Positions 8,149-18,164 of a stretch of 64,000 bases of DNA are shown in pieces; the stretch's first letter is position 1; the number at the start of each line of letters is the position of its first letter. Under the pieces are notes generated by a model that was given only the letters and a program-made list of their open reading frames with translations, was not told where the DNA came from and searched no databases. Origin of the DNA: Rhodohalobacter halophilus (lineage in GTDB: Bacteria > Bacteroidota > Rhodothermia > Balneolales > Balneolaceae); contig NZ_MDWE01000024.1 of assembly GCF_001715195.1 (NCBI RefSeq), positions 1 through 64,000 of the forward strand. The letters are read 5' to 3'. A program made the translations under genes and the position numbers.

Positions 8149-8790
8149 TTGTTTCACGTGAAACATCAGATTGAAGAGATAAAGGTTGAAAAAGAAGTGC
8201 TTGCTAATGCAAGGAAGTTATACTCAAAACACAGTGAGCTTCTTGAGTCATATATTGATCATTTACTCGAGTGGAACTCAAAAATCAATCTTGTGAGTCG
8301 CAATGTTTCACGTGAAACAGTTCGTGAGCATGTAATTCATTCATTGATTCCGCTTCAGCTTGGCTTGTTAAATGATGTTGATGAATGGATTGATTCAGGC
8401 ACCGGCGGCGGTTTGCCCGGCATTCCGCTATCAGTTGTATACCCCGAAAAGAAGTTTTATTTGAACGATAATGTCCGGAAGAAAATGCGGGCAGTTTCGG
8501 CAATAACGGAAAAACTTAAATTGAAAAATGTTGAGGTAATTCCCAAGAGCATCTCATTGGTGGGCATTAAAACTGGGGCGGGGATTGTGACAAAACACGC
8601 CTTCAAGATTAACGACCTGCTGAGGCTCACAAAAAAGAAGCCGTGGAAGAAGATTGTTATGTGGAAAGGGGTGAAAGGTGCGTATCAAGAGATGGAAAGA
8701 GTGCATTCGAATGTGAAGTGTACGATCTACTCTTTTCAATTTGATGAGGAATTCTATGAGGGGAAGGGGTTGGTTTTGCTAGAAAAGTAG
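8149..8790 (+). CDS. rsmG: 16S rRNA (guanine-N7) methyltransferase RsmG (GidB)
   Basis: 213 residues, normal for the family, which methylates G527 of 16S rRNA with SAM. The SAM-binding loop is DSGTGGGLPGIP; the start of the fold (LLEWNSKINLVSR) is typical. The start is a TTG at 8149, because a perfect parS site occupies 8150-8165 and encodes FHVKH; a second perfect parS at 8304-8319 encodes the NVSRET region. The ParB-binding palindromes are therefore written into the coding sequence. The C-terminal half (VTKHAFKINDLL) is divergent from the commoner S-R-A-F form. It follows mnmG closely and ends at a terminator. Confidence 0.9.
   Translation: MFHVKHQIEEIKVEKEVLANARKLYSKHSELLESYIDHLLEWNSKINLVSRNVSRETVREHVIHSLIPLQLGLLNDVDEWIDSGTGGGLPGIPLSVVYPEKKFYLNDNVRKKMRAVSAITEKLKLKNVEVIPKSISLVGIKTGAGIVTKHAFKINDLLRLTKKKPWKKIVMWKGVKGAYQEMERVHSNVKCTIYSFQFDEEFYEGKGLVLLEK
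8150..8165. promoter_or_regulatory. parS centromere-like site 1
   Basis: The 16-bp palindrome TGTTTCACGTGAAACA matches the bacterial chromosomal parS consensus at every position. It overlaps the first codons of rsmG. ParB binds such sites near the replication origin and loads SMC/ParA-dependent segregation. Confidence 0.93.
8304..8319. promoter_or_regulatory. parS centromere-like site 2
   Basis: A second exact copy of the 16-bp palindrome TGTTTCACGTGAAACA, 154 bp from the first, inside the rsmG coding sequence. Confidence 0.93.
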
Positions 8791-8826
8791 CTTTTATTTT
8801 TGGTGAAATGCTCACATCTTATTGGG

Positions 8827-8857
8827 GCTTATCGATAATTGTCGGTAAGCTTTTTTT
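8827..8857 (+). terminator. rho-independent terminator after rsmG
   Basis: A 10-bp stem (gcttatcgat with gtcggtaagc, two G-T pairs) and a 4-nt loop are followed by seven T. Confidence 0.85.
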
Positions 8858-8884
8858 ATATAATCGAAAATGATAGGGTGAAAT

Positions 8885-9838
8885 ATGTCCAGATTAAAAA
8901 GTTCAGAGCGTCGTTTAAAAATGATTTTAATGCTGCAGGATTCGAAAAAGAAACTGACAGTCAGCGATCTGGCGGAAGAGTTTGGGGTGAGTCGCAGAAC
9001 AATTTTCAGGGATTTTAATTTTCTATCGGATATTAATGTGCCGGTTACATGGGATGAGTACAGCGGCTATGGGGTAATTGATGGTTATAAAATACCCCCA
9101 TTGATGTTCAATTCACGTGAGCTCGCTACAATCATGGTAGGTCTCAATTTTGTAAAGTCGCAAGTGGATAAAAATCTTGTAGATGATGCAAAAGGTGTTG
9201 AATTAAAAATAAAAAATGTCTTACCGGATGATTTAAAAAGATTTATGGAATCACTTGATGACCGAACGGTAGTGGATCCATTTCTTCATTTTGGTGCAGA
9301 TAAAAAAGAGGGTGGAAATTGGTATCTGTTAAGTAGCGCGATCTCCCAGCAGAAAATAATAGAGTTTACGTACGAAAGTAAAAAAGATAGTGAGATCAGC
9401 AATCGTAAAGTGAACCCGTATCTTTTGGTTTTTTATAGAGACCATTGGAATTTGATTGGTTATTCACACATGCGGGATGCAATTCGGAATTTTGTGCTGG
9501 ATCAAATGGCGGAGGTAAAAATACTCGATGAAAAATTTGAGAAAAAACCAGAAATCGACGTAGAGGGCCTTATTTTTAATTCTAACGAATCGGGGCAAAA
9601 AATAAGGGTGGTGGTTGATGAATCTGTAGAACGCGCGTTTAAGGCGAATCTGCCGACTAAAATATTAAAGTTTGAGCCTATTGATTCTAAAAAATTTAAA
9701 GCAGAGTTCAATTTTGATAATTTGGATTATTTAAACGAGTGGTTGCTTCAGTTTGGAAATAATGTGAAGGTGGTGAGTCCGGAAAAACTAAAAATAATGA
9801 GAAAAAATTTACTGGCCGGTATGCTTGAAAATATCTGA
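8885..9838 (+). CDS. WYL-domain transcriptional regulator (YafY/DeoR-like HTH)
   Basis: 317 residues. The N-terminus carries a winged HTH of the HTH_11 type (KLTVSDLAEEFGVSRRTIFRDF, about residues 23-45). A WYL sensor domain lies at about 150-225 (ISQQKIIEFTYES, VNPYLLVFYRDHWNLIGY), and a WCX-like C-terminal extension follows. WYL regulators bind nucleic acid or nucleotide ligands and often control DNA-damage or defence genes; no target is evident here. The gene is a single unit between the rsmG terminator and a bidirectional terminator shared with gyrA. Confidence 0.88.
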   Translation: MSRLKSSERRLKMILMLQDSKKKLTVSDLAEEFGVSRRTIFRDFNFLSDINVPVTWDEYSGYGVIDGYKIPPLMFNSRELATIMVGLNFVKSQVDKNLVDDAKGVELKIKNVLPDDLKRFMESLDDRTVVDPFLHFGADKKEGGNWYLLSSAISQQKIIEFTYESKKDSEISNRKVNPYLLVFYRDHWNLIGYSHMRDAIRNFVLDQMAEVKILDEKFEKKPEIDVEGLIFNSNESGQKIRVVVDESVERAFKANLPTKILKFEPIDSKKFKAEFNFDNLDYLNEWLLQFGNNVKVVSPEKLKIMRKNLLAGMLENI

Positions 9839-9891
9839 TGTGAAAAGAGAGGAGGGAATAATATCAGATTAACCAAACCAGTCGATGTAAT

Positions 9892-9922
9892 AAAAAAAGG
9901 CTCCACATTGTGGAGCCTTTTT
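9892..9922. terminator. bidirectional terminator between the WYL regulator and gyrA
   Basis: The stem ggctccac/gtggagcc is flanked by an A tract (9892-9898) and a T tract (9918-9922), so it can end transcripts from both converging genes. Confidence 0.85.
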
Positions 9923-9951
9923 ACTTTCAGTTGAAACTTTAGAACGTAAGA

Positions 9952-12426
9952 TTACTCGACGGTTGGGGCATCGTCTTCGGAAGTTTCATCTTCATTGACT
10001 ACCCGGGTAACTGCGGCAATCTTTCCATCTTCATCGAGTCGCATAATTCGTACGCCCTGAGTGTTCCGACCCATGGTGCGGATTCCTTTACACTGCATTC
10101 GAATGATCTTACCGCGCTCCGTTATAACCATCAAGTCATCGTTGTCTGATACTTCTTTCAGCGCAATCAGATTTCCGGTCTTTGGAGTAACCTTAAGCGT
10201 AATAACTCCTTTTCCGCCACGGCTCTGTTCCCGGTAATCATCAACAAGAGATCGCTTACCGAAACCGTTTTCTGAAATCGCAAGAACCGTAGCTTCATGA
10301 GTGTTTTTAATCACAACCATATCTACAAGCTCGTCGTTATCATCAAGATTCATTCCGCGTACTCCGGAAGTGTTTCGGCCCATTTCACGGACTTCCTCTT
10401 CATGAAAACGTATTGCACGTCCGGATTTGTTCGCAAGTATTATGTTGCTTTCCCCATCCGTAAGTGCTGCTTCCAGAAGGCTGTCATCATCTTTGATGTT
10501 GATGGCAATAATTCCATCTCTTCTCGGGCGGCTGTATGCTTCGAGTGAGGTCTTCTTCACTTGGCCTTTTTTCGTAGCCATGATGATGGAGTGTGATTTG
10601 ATGTACTCATCATCATCCAGAGTTTTGACAGGAACAAATGTCTTAATCGAGTCATCCTTGTCGATATCAATCAGGTTGACAATTGCACGGCCGCGCGCAA
10701 GTCTGGAGCCTTCAGGAATTTCATAAACTTTTAACCAGTAACAGTTGCCTTTCTCGGTAAAGAAAAGGATATAGTTATGGTTAGTGGCAACAAAAAGATG
10801 TTCTACATATTCGTCATCTTTTGTTGTGGTTCCTTTCATCCCTTTACCTCCACGGCGCTGGCGACGATAACCACTTACCGGCATTCGCTTGATAAATCCT
10901 TTATTTGATATGGTAACAACCACATCTTCATCTGCAATCATATCCTCAATGCTGAAGTCGTCGGCAGAATAGACGATTTGTGTACGCCGTTCATCACCGT
11001 ATCGGTCTTTCAGTTGAAGGAGCTCATTTTTGATGATCTCTTTCTGTTCGTCTCGGTTAGAGAGAATTTTTCGATATTCGGCAATCTGAGTTACAATATC
11101 ACGATACTCGGTATCGATCTTATCCCGTTCGAGCCCGGTAAGCTTCTGCAACCTCATGTCGAGAATGGCTTTAGCCTGAATGTCGGTCAGTGCAAACTTT
11201 CGACGCAGTTCCTCATTAGCCTCTTGTGGATTCTTGGATGCACGAATAGTTTTAATAACCTCATCCAGATTATCGAGCGCAATTTTAAGCCCTTCAAGAA
11301 TGTGGGCGCGAGCTTCAGCCTGATCGAGATCATAAATCGTACGGCGAATAACGACCTCAATACGATGTTCAATGAAACGTTCAATCAACTCTTTGAGCGC
11401 CATTACTTTAGGTCTGCCTTGTACCAGCGCAAGGTTGATCACGCCAAAGGTTTGCTGCATTTGCGTGTACTTATAAAGCTGATTGAGTACAACTCCTGCA
11501 TTGGCACTTCTTTTCAGGATAATGACAATTCTCATACCTTCGCGGTCAGACTCATCCCGAATTTCAGAGATGTCAGTGATCTTCTCGTCACTAACCAGCT
11601 GAGCAATTTTTTGAATCAGCGTGGCTTTGTTTACCTGATAAGGAATTTCTGTGACTACAATCTGTTCGCGTGAATTTCGTAGCTCCTCAACATTGGCGCG
11701 GGCTCGCATCGTAATTTTACCGCGTCCTGTTGTGTAAGCCTCTTTGACACCTTCGTATCCGTAAATGATTCCGCCTGTAGGAAAGTCCGGAGCCGTGATG
11801 TGCTTCATCAGCTGCTCGGTTTCAATTTCAGGGTCATCGAGAAAGGCAACGGTACCGTCTACCACTTCAGATAGATTGTGAGGAGGCATGTTTGTAGCCA
11901 TACCCACAGCAATACCGGAAGCACCATTAAGCAGCAGGTTTGGCAGCATGGACGGAAGAACGGTCGGCTCGGTCAGTGTATCATCAAAGTTGGTCTGAAA
12001 ATCGACGGTTTCTTTGTTGATATCTGTGAGAAGCTCCTCTGCAATTCGCTGCATACGAACTTCAGTGTAACGCATCGCCGCAGCGGAATCACCGTCAATA
12101 GACCCGAAGTTTCCCTGGCCATTCACCAAAGGATAGCGGAGAGAAAACTCCTGAACCATTCGTACAATCGAGTCGTAAACAGCAGAGTCACCGTGCGGGT
12201 GATACTTACCCAAAACCTCACCCACAATACGGGCACTCTTTTTGAAGTTTCGGTTGTGAAGCATCCCGAGATCGCTCATTCCATAAAGAATACGCCGGTG
12301 AACAGGTTTCAATCCATCCCGCACATCCGGCAGCGCTCTCGATACAATTACCGACATCGAGTAGTCGATGTAGGACGATTGCATTTCGTCTTCAATAGAA
12401 ATAGGTATAATCTTTTCTGTAGCCAT
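9952..12426 (-). CDS. gyrA: DNA gyrase subunit A
   Basis: 824 residues. The breakage-reunion domain has catalytic Tyr120 in [11 protein letters not shown], and the quinolone-resistance region [11 protein letters not shown] keeps the wild-type Ser81 and Asp85. The GyrA box QRRGGKG is present in the C-terminal DNA-wrapping domain, whose six blades are visible as repeats such as [22 protein letters not shown] and [18 protein letters not shown]. The acidic tail is short. GyrA and GyrB form the A2B2 enzyme that introduces negative supercoils. gyrB lies directly upstream on the same strand with a 29-bp gap, so the two are probably co-transcribed. Confidence 0.98.
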   Translation of the reverse strand: MATEKIIPISIEDEMQSSYIDYSMSVIVSRALPDVRDGLKPVHRRILYGMSDLGMLHNRNFKKSARIVGEVLGKYHPHGDSAVYDSIVRMVQEFSLRYPLVNGQGNFGSIDGDSAAAMRYTEVRMQRIAEELLTDINKETVDFQTNFDDTLTEPTVLPSMLPNLLLNGASGIAVGMATNMPPHNLSEVVDGTVAFLDDPEIETEQLMKHITAPDFPTGGIIYGYEGVKEAYTTGRGKITMRARANVEELRNSREQIVVTEIPYQVNKATLIQKIAQLVSDEKITDISEIRDESDREGMRIVIILKRSANAGVVLNQLYKYTQMQQTFGVINLALVQGRPKVMALKELIERFIEHRIEVVIRRTIYDLDQAEARAHILEGLKIALDNLDEVIKTIRASKNPQEANEELRRKFALTDIQAKAILDMRLQKLTGLERDKIDTEYRDIVTQIAEYRKILSNRDEQKEIIKNELLQLKDRYGDERRTQIVYSADDFSIEDMIADEDVVVTISNKGFIKRMPVSGYRRQRRGGKGMKGTTTKDDEYVEHLFVATNHNYILFFTEKGNCYWLKVYEIPEGSRLARGRAIVNLIDIDKDDSIKTFVPVKTLDDDEYIKSHSIIMATKKGQVKKTSLEAYSRPRRDGIIAINIKDDDSLLEAALTDGESNIILANKSGRAIRFHEEEVREMGRNTSGVRGMNLDDNDELVDMVVIKNTHEATVLAISENGFGKRSLVDDYREQSRGGKGVITLKVTPKTGNLIALKEVSDNDDLMVITERGKIIRMQCKGIRTMGRNTQGVRIMRLDEDGKIAAVTRVVNEDETSEDDAPTVE

Positions 12427-12455
12427 GAATCAGTTTTGTCAGATGAATAATTTCT

Positions 12456-14414
<1,959 letters not shown>

Positions 14415-14598
14415 TTAAAAATAGCCTCTTAGACGGTGGAAAATAGCGCAAGATCGGGCAAAATCAAAAAAAGGTATGGGTATATGTGCCTTTTATTATT
14501 ATCTCCTGCAAAAAGCCAATTTTGAAGAGCGAGAGAGGGCGTGGAGGCAGGCATTATTCCGATTGAATTGGAGTGTAGAAATTATATATAAAATTGTA

Positions 14599-14629
14599 TT
14601 GAATTTAAAATGTAATCCTCTTAATTTTG
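14599..14629 (+). promoter_or_regulatory. Bacteroidota-type promoter for the rpmB operon
   Basis: TTG at 14599-14601 is followed after 20 bp by TAATTTTG at 14622-14629, matching the TTG/TAnnTTTG (-33/-7) promoter of Bacteroidota. The implied transcript starts about 28 bp before the rpmB ATG. No purine-rich ribosome-binding site is visible. Confidence 0.5.
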
Positions 14630-14663
14630 GTGTCTATCGAAAAACCAGCTAAGTAAACGAATT

Positions 14664-14909
14664 ATGGCACGCAAGGACGATATTACAGGACAAAAGCCGC
14701 TGAACGGTTATCGCTCATCAAAAGCGAACAACAAAACCAAGCACCGTTTTCATTTGAATCTGAAAAAGCGGCGATTTTATATTCCTGAAGAAGATCGGTG
14801 GGTTACCCTGAAGGTTTCGAACAAAACCCTCCGCACAATTAACAAGAAGGGAATATCTGCGGTTTTGAAAGAGGCCAGAAAAAAAGGAACACTTTTAAAA
14901 GAGGTATAA
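14664..14909 (+). CDS. rpmB: 50S ribosomal protein L28
   Basis: An 81-residue basic protein with the L28 core: PLNGYRSSKANNKTKHRF, NLKKRRFYIPEEDRWVTLKVS and KTLRTINKKG. It lacks CxxC pairs, as in zinc-free L28. It is the first gene of a three-gene operon with L33 (3-bp gap) and a DUF4295 protein, the arrangement usual in Bacteroidota and relatives. Confidence 0.95.
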   Translation: MARKDDITGQKPLNGYRSSKANNKTKHRFHLNLKKRRFYIPEEDRWVTLKVSNKTLRTINKKGISAVLKEARKKGTLLKEV

Positions 14910-14912
14910 ACA

Positions 14913-15077
14913 ATGGCGAAAGGTAATCGCATACAGGTAATTCTTGAATGCACGGAAAAACCGGGAAGCTCTCGGTATGTTACGATGAAGAATCGTCGGA
15001 ACACCACAGACCGTCTCGAGCTGAAGAAGTATAATCCGGTACTCAGAAAGCACACGATTCACAAAGAAATTAAATAA
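14913..15077 (+). CDS. rpmG: 50S ribosomal protein L33
   Basis: A 54-residue ORF, ATG at 14913 to TAA at 15077. The sequence shows L33 features: [15 protein letters not shown], the basic [20 protein letters not shown] and the closing [11 protein letters not shown]. Only one Cys is present, so this is the zinc-free form. It sits 3 bp after rpmB and 9 bp before the DUF4295 gene. Confidence 0.95.
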   Translation: MAKGNRIQVILECTEKPGSSRYVTMKNRRNTTDRLELKKYNPVLRKHTIHKEIK

Positions 15078-15086
15078 TACGTAACC

Positions 15087-15257
15087 ATGGCGAAGAAACA
15101 AGCATTTGGTGAAGAAGCCCTGGCGCTGAAACAGTCTCAGCGTAAAATGGCGAAGGTTATCATATCTACAAAGAATGAGCGCGGAAAGTATGCGTTCAGA
15201 GAAACGATGATGGACCAGGATGATGTGAAAGATTTCATCAGTAAAAACAAGAAGTAA
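15087..15257 (+). CDS. DUF4295 family small protein
   Basis: A 56-residue basic protein beginning MAKKQAFGEEALALKQSQR and ending in a lysine-rich tail. The pattern MAKK..L..K...MAKVI.S.K...G.Y.F.E.M...D.V..F matches the small DUF4295 proteins that follow rpmB-rpmG in Bacteroidota; they may be ribosome-associated, but the function is not established. A strong terminator follows 24 bp after the stop. Confidence 0.85.
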   Translation: MAKKQAFGEEALALKQSQRKMAKVIISTKNERGKYAFRETMMDQDDVKDFISKNKK

Positions 15258-15280
15258 GTTTTTCGAAATGATTTTCAGAA

Positions 15281-15316
15281 AAGGTTGCATCCAGAACGGG
15301 TGGAACCTTTTTTTTT
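15281..15316 (+). terminator. terminator of the rpmB-rpmG-DUF4295 operon
   Basis: The stem aaggttgcatcc pairs with gggtggaacctt (one mismatch, one G-T) around a 5-nt loop; a run of nine T follows. Confidence 0.85.
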
Positions 15317-15364
15317 GCTTACATTTAACTGTAATACTTAAACAAACAGACCCGTACAGGTTCT

Positions 15365-15823
15365 ATGAGCATTAAAGAGAAAATAATGAGCGACCTGAAG
15401 GATGCAATGAAAGCAAAAAAAACGGATGAACTCCGTGTTTTGCGATCCCTGAAGGCGAAAATTTTGGAAAAAGAGATTAGCGAACGAAAAGGCGGAGAAG
15501 CATCCATCAGTGATGAGCAGGTCATTGAAGTGCTAATGAAAGCCGCTAAACAGCGGAAAGAGTCGATTGATCAGTTTGAGCAGGGCGGCCGCGATGATCT
15601 GGTTGATAATGAGAAACAAGAGCTGGCCATTATCGAATCGTATTTGCCTGAAATGATGGACGATGATGAAATTCGCTCCGAAGTCCAGAAACAGATTGAA
15701 CAGATGGGCGCCTCCTCAATGGCCGATATGGGGAAGGTGATGGGCGTTATGATGTCCAAGCTGAAGGGCAAAGCAGAAGGTGGTGATGTGAGCAGAATTG
15801 TAAAAGAGGAACTCTCCAAATAG
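15365..15823 (+). CDS. GatB/YqeY domain protein
   Basis: 152 residues, all helical, with the family start (IKEKIMSDLKDAMKAKKTDELRVLRSLKA), the middle KQRKESIDQFEQGGRDDL and the closing MADMGKVMGVMMSKLKG. YqeY proteins resemble the tail domain of the amidotransferase GatB; a role in tRNA-dependent amidation or tRNA binding is suspected but unproven. It starts a tight plus-strand cluster, with 6 bp to cvpA and a cvpA-tyrS overlap. Confidence 0.92.
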   Translation: MSIKEKIMSDLKDAMKAKKTDELRVLRSLKAKILEKEISERKGGEASISDEQVIEVLMKAAKQRKESIDQFEQGGRDDLVDNEKQELAIIESYLPEMMDDDEIRSEVQKQIEQMGASSMADMGKVMGVMMSKLKGKAEGGDVSRIVKEELSK

Positions 15824-15829
15824 ACCGGA

Positions 15830-16393
15830 ATGAACCTGCTCGACTTCTTTATCGTGATACCGATCGGTTACTTTGCGTATCGCGGTTTTATGAGCGGGGT
15901 TATTCACGAAGTTTTAAATATTGCCGGTATTATTCTGGCTGTATTTCTCACCTTTGAATACATGGAAGAAGCCTCAGCCATGTTCAGGCCCTTTTTTGAT
16001 AATCCGGATTATGCGGTCGTTTCAGCTGCAATATTTCTCTTTGTGGCCACTATCGCTGTGGTACAGGCCATCGCTTATGCAACACAAAAACTGCTCGAAG
16101 TTATTAAGCTTAATATTGTTAACCGGGTAGCCGGACTGGCATTTGGAGCACTAAAATCGGGCATTGTAGTCAGTGCTATTCTGCTTCTGATGGCCGGATT
16201 TAATTTACCGGGAGAACAGAGCCGAACTGAATCCATTTCATACCCCTATGTGATTTTTCTTGCACCCATGGCTTTTGACCTGGTTGCTACAGTTTATCCC
16301 GGGGCAGAAAATTTTATTGATACGATCGATAAAACGATCGAAGAGAACAATCCCATAAAATCATTACCAATATTTGAAGATTTAAGTATATGA
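15830..16393 (+). CDS. CvpA family membrane protein
   Basis: 187 residues with four predicted membrane helices and the CvpA start ([28 protein letters not shown]). The RGF..G...E motif at the first loop and the helix [16 protein letters not shown] are family hallmarks. CvpA proteins are needed for colicin V production in E. coli and for envelope integrity in several species; the molecular role is unclear. The stop codon overlaps the tyrS ATG (ATGA, 16390-16393), so translation is coupled. Confidence 0.9.
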   Translation: MNLLDFFIVIPIGYFAYRGFMSGVIHEVLNIAGIILAVFLTFEYMEEASAMFRPFFDNPDYAVVSAAIFLFVATIAVVQAIAYATQKLLEVIKLNIVNRVAGLAFGALKSGIVVSAILLLMAGFNLPGEQSRTESISYPYVIFLAPMAFDLVATVYPGAENFIDTIDKTIEENNPIKSLPIFEDLSI

Positions 16394-17604
16394 GTTTTCC
16401 ATCTATCGACGAGCAATTAAACGTCATTAAACGAGGTACGGTTGAGATTGTGCCAGAAGAAGATCTGGTTGAAAAACTAAAAAAATCGAAAAAGGAGAAT
16501 CGGCCTCTGCGGATCAAGCTCGGGTGTGATCCTACTCGTCCGGACCTCCACCTGGGGCACTCGGTTATTCTCAGGAAACTTCGACAATTCCAGGATCTCG
16601 GGCATCACGTTATTCTGATTATCGGAGATTTTACTGCACTGATTGGTGATCCGACAGGGCAAAATAAAACTCGTCCCTCACTTACCGAGGAAGAGATAAA
16701 AGAGAATGCACGGACCTACCTTGATCAGGCCGGAAAAATTTTGGACGGTAAAAAGACCGAGATCGTTTACAATTCAGAATGGCTCGGCGATATGAAGTTT
16801 CAGGATGTGATTTTGTTGACATCCAAAATGACCGTTGCCCGTATGATTGAACGGGATGATTTTTCCAAACGATATAAGAATAACGAATCGATCTCCTTGC
16901 ATGAATTTCTCTACCCGCTGGCACAGGGACAGGATTCTGTTCACCTCAAATCGGATGTGGAGCTTGGCGGAACCGATCAGAAATTTAATTTACTTGTAGG
17001 TCGTGACCTTCAGCGTGATGCCGGGCAGGATCCACAGGTTTGTCTGATGATGCCGCTTTTGGTTGGAACGGACGGTTCACAAAAAATGAGTAAATCGTAC
17101 GATAATTATATCGGAATTGATGAACCGGCAAATGATATGTACGGTAAGGCACTGTCTATACCGGATGAGCTGATGTACTCCTACTACGAACTGGTGACCG
17201 ACATATCAACGGATGAACTCGAGACGATAAAAAAGCGTATAGAGGAAGATCCAAGGAACACAAAGCACGATCTGGCGTTTACCGTCACGCGAATGTATCA
17301 TGGGGAAGAGGCTGCGAAAGCTGCCCGAAAATATTTTGAGCAGACGGTGATTAACAAGGATATACCCGATGATGCACCGGAACTGACGTTTGAAGCCGGT
17401 TCAACCCACAGACTTTTGGACATTATAGCAGAGGCAAACCTGACCTCGAGTAATGGAGAAGCGAAGCGCATGATGAAGCAGGGCGGAGTAAGCCTGGATG
17501 ACGAAAAAATCAAAAGCCCCGGACATGAAATTACTTTCAAAGAGGGGGATGAACTGGCGCTGAAAGTAGGTAAGCGAAAATTTGCTAAATTAAAGGCAGT
17601 ATAA
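16390..17604 (+). CDS. tyrS: tyrosine--tRNA ligase
   Basis: 404 residues. This is a class I synthetase with the HIGH-type motif HLGH (54-57) after GCDPTRPDL and the KMSKS loop at 232-236. [10 protein letters not shown] is the tyrosine-binding signature. The C-terminal S4 RNA-binding domain (about 340-404) begins at [22 protein letters not shown]. The KMSKS form and the length match the TyrZ-like branch. The enzyme charges tRNA-Tyr. It is coupled to cvpA; a 10-bp hairpin without a T tract follows. Confidence 0.96.
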   Translation: MSFPSIDEQLNVIKRGTVEIVPEEDLVEKLKKSKKENRPLRIKLGCDPTRPDLHLGHSVILRKLRQFQDLGHHVILIIGDFTALIGDPTGQNKTRPSLTEEEIKENARTYLDQAGKILDGKKTEIVYNSEWLGDMKFQDVILLTSKMTVARMIERDDFSKRYKNNESISLHEFLYPLAQGQDSVHLKSDVELGGTDQKFNLLVGRDLQRDAGQDPQVCLMMPLLVGTDGSQKMSKSYDNYIGIDEPANDMYGKALSIPDELMYSYYELVTDISTDELETIKKRIEEDPRNTKHDLAFTVTRMYHGEEAAKAARKYFEQTVINKDIPDDAPELTFEAGSTHRLLDIIAEANLTSSNGEAKRMMKQGGVSLDDEKIKSPGHEITFKEGDELALKVGKRKFAKLKAV

Positions 17605-17616
17605 ATCAAAATGGGG

Positions 17617-17640
17617 CGGTGTTGAAACTGTTCAGCACCG
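17617..17640 (+). other. RNA hairpin between tyrS and the MarR gene
   Basis: A 10-bp stem (cggtgttgaa with ttcagcaccg) and a 4-nt loop, without a T tract. It may be a processing or stability element; it does not look like an intrinsic terminator. Confidence 0.45.
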
Positions 17641-17664
17641 ACACTCCTGAACCCAACATCTACC

Positions 17665-18117
17665 ATGGGAACACACTATTCCGGATCCAGTTCTGAAAAA
17701 AATACACTGAACGCATTTATAAAAATAATGCGCGCAACGGATTCATTGAGCAATCGACTGAATCGGCATCTTGCGGAAGAAAATTTAACAGAGAGTCAGT
17801 TTGGCACACTTGAAGCTATACACCACCTGGGCCCGTTAAACCAGCGCTCAATCGGAGAAAAAATTCTGAAGAGCGGTGGGAATATCACAATGGTTGTCGA
17901 TAATCTGGAAAAACAGGGATACGTAAAACGAAAGCGGGACCCCAATGATCGCCGGGCGGTGTTAATTTATTTAACCCCGACAGGAAAAAAGTTTATCGAG
18001 AGCTTCTTTCCCAAACATCTGGAAAAAATTAAAGAGGAGTTTTCGGTGTTTACCGAGAGTGAGAAAAAAGAGCTCGCTCGTCTGTGTAAAAAGCTGGGAG
18101 TAAAAGAGGAAGAGTAA
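17665..18117 (+). CDS. MarR-family transcriptional regulator
   Basis: 150 residues with the MarR fold: an N-terminal dimer helix, then a winged HTH (LNQRSIGEKILKSGGNITMVVDNLEKQGYV, about 67-96) and the wing KRDPNDRRAVLIYLTPTG. Such regulators usually respond to small phenolic or oxidising ligands and repress neighbouring genes. No divergent partner is present; comEC follows after 47 bp and could be co-transcribed. Confidence 0.92.
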   Translation: MGTHYSGSSSEKNTLNAFIKIMRATDSLSNRLNRHLAEENLTESQFGTLEAIHHLGPLNQRSIGEKILKSGGNITMVVDNLEKQGYVKRKRDPNDRRAVLIYLTPTGKKFIESFFPKHLEKIKEEFSVFTESEKKELARLCKKLGVKEEE

Positions 18118-18164
18118 CCACCTGTTAAACTGTAAGGAATGCGCTGAACCCGTTTCTTACAAGT

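Noticed and set aside
10978-11673. Long plus-strand frame opposite gyrA
   Set aside because: It is a shadow of the gyrA coding sequence; the composition is unnatural and it has no start context. Other long antisense frames over gyrA and gyrB were dropped for the same reason.
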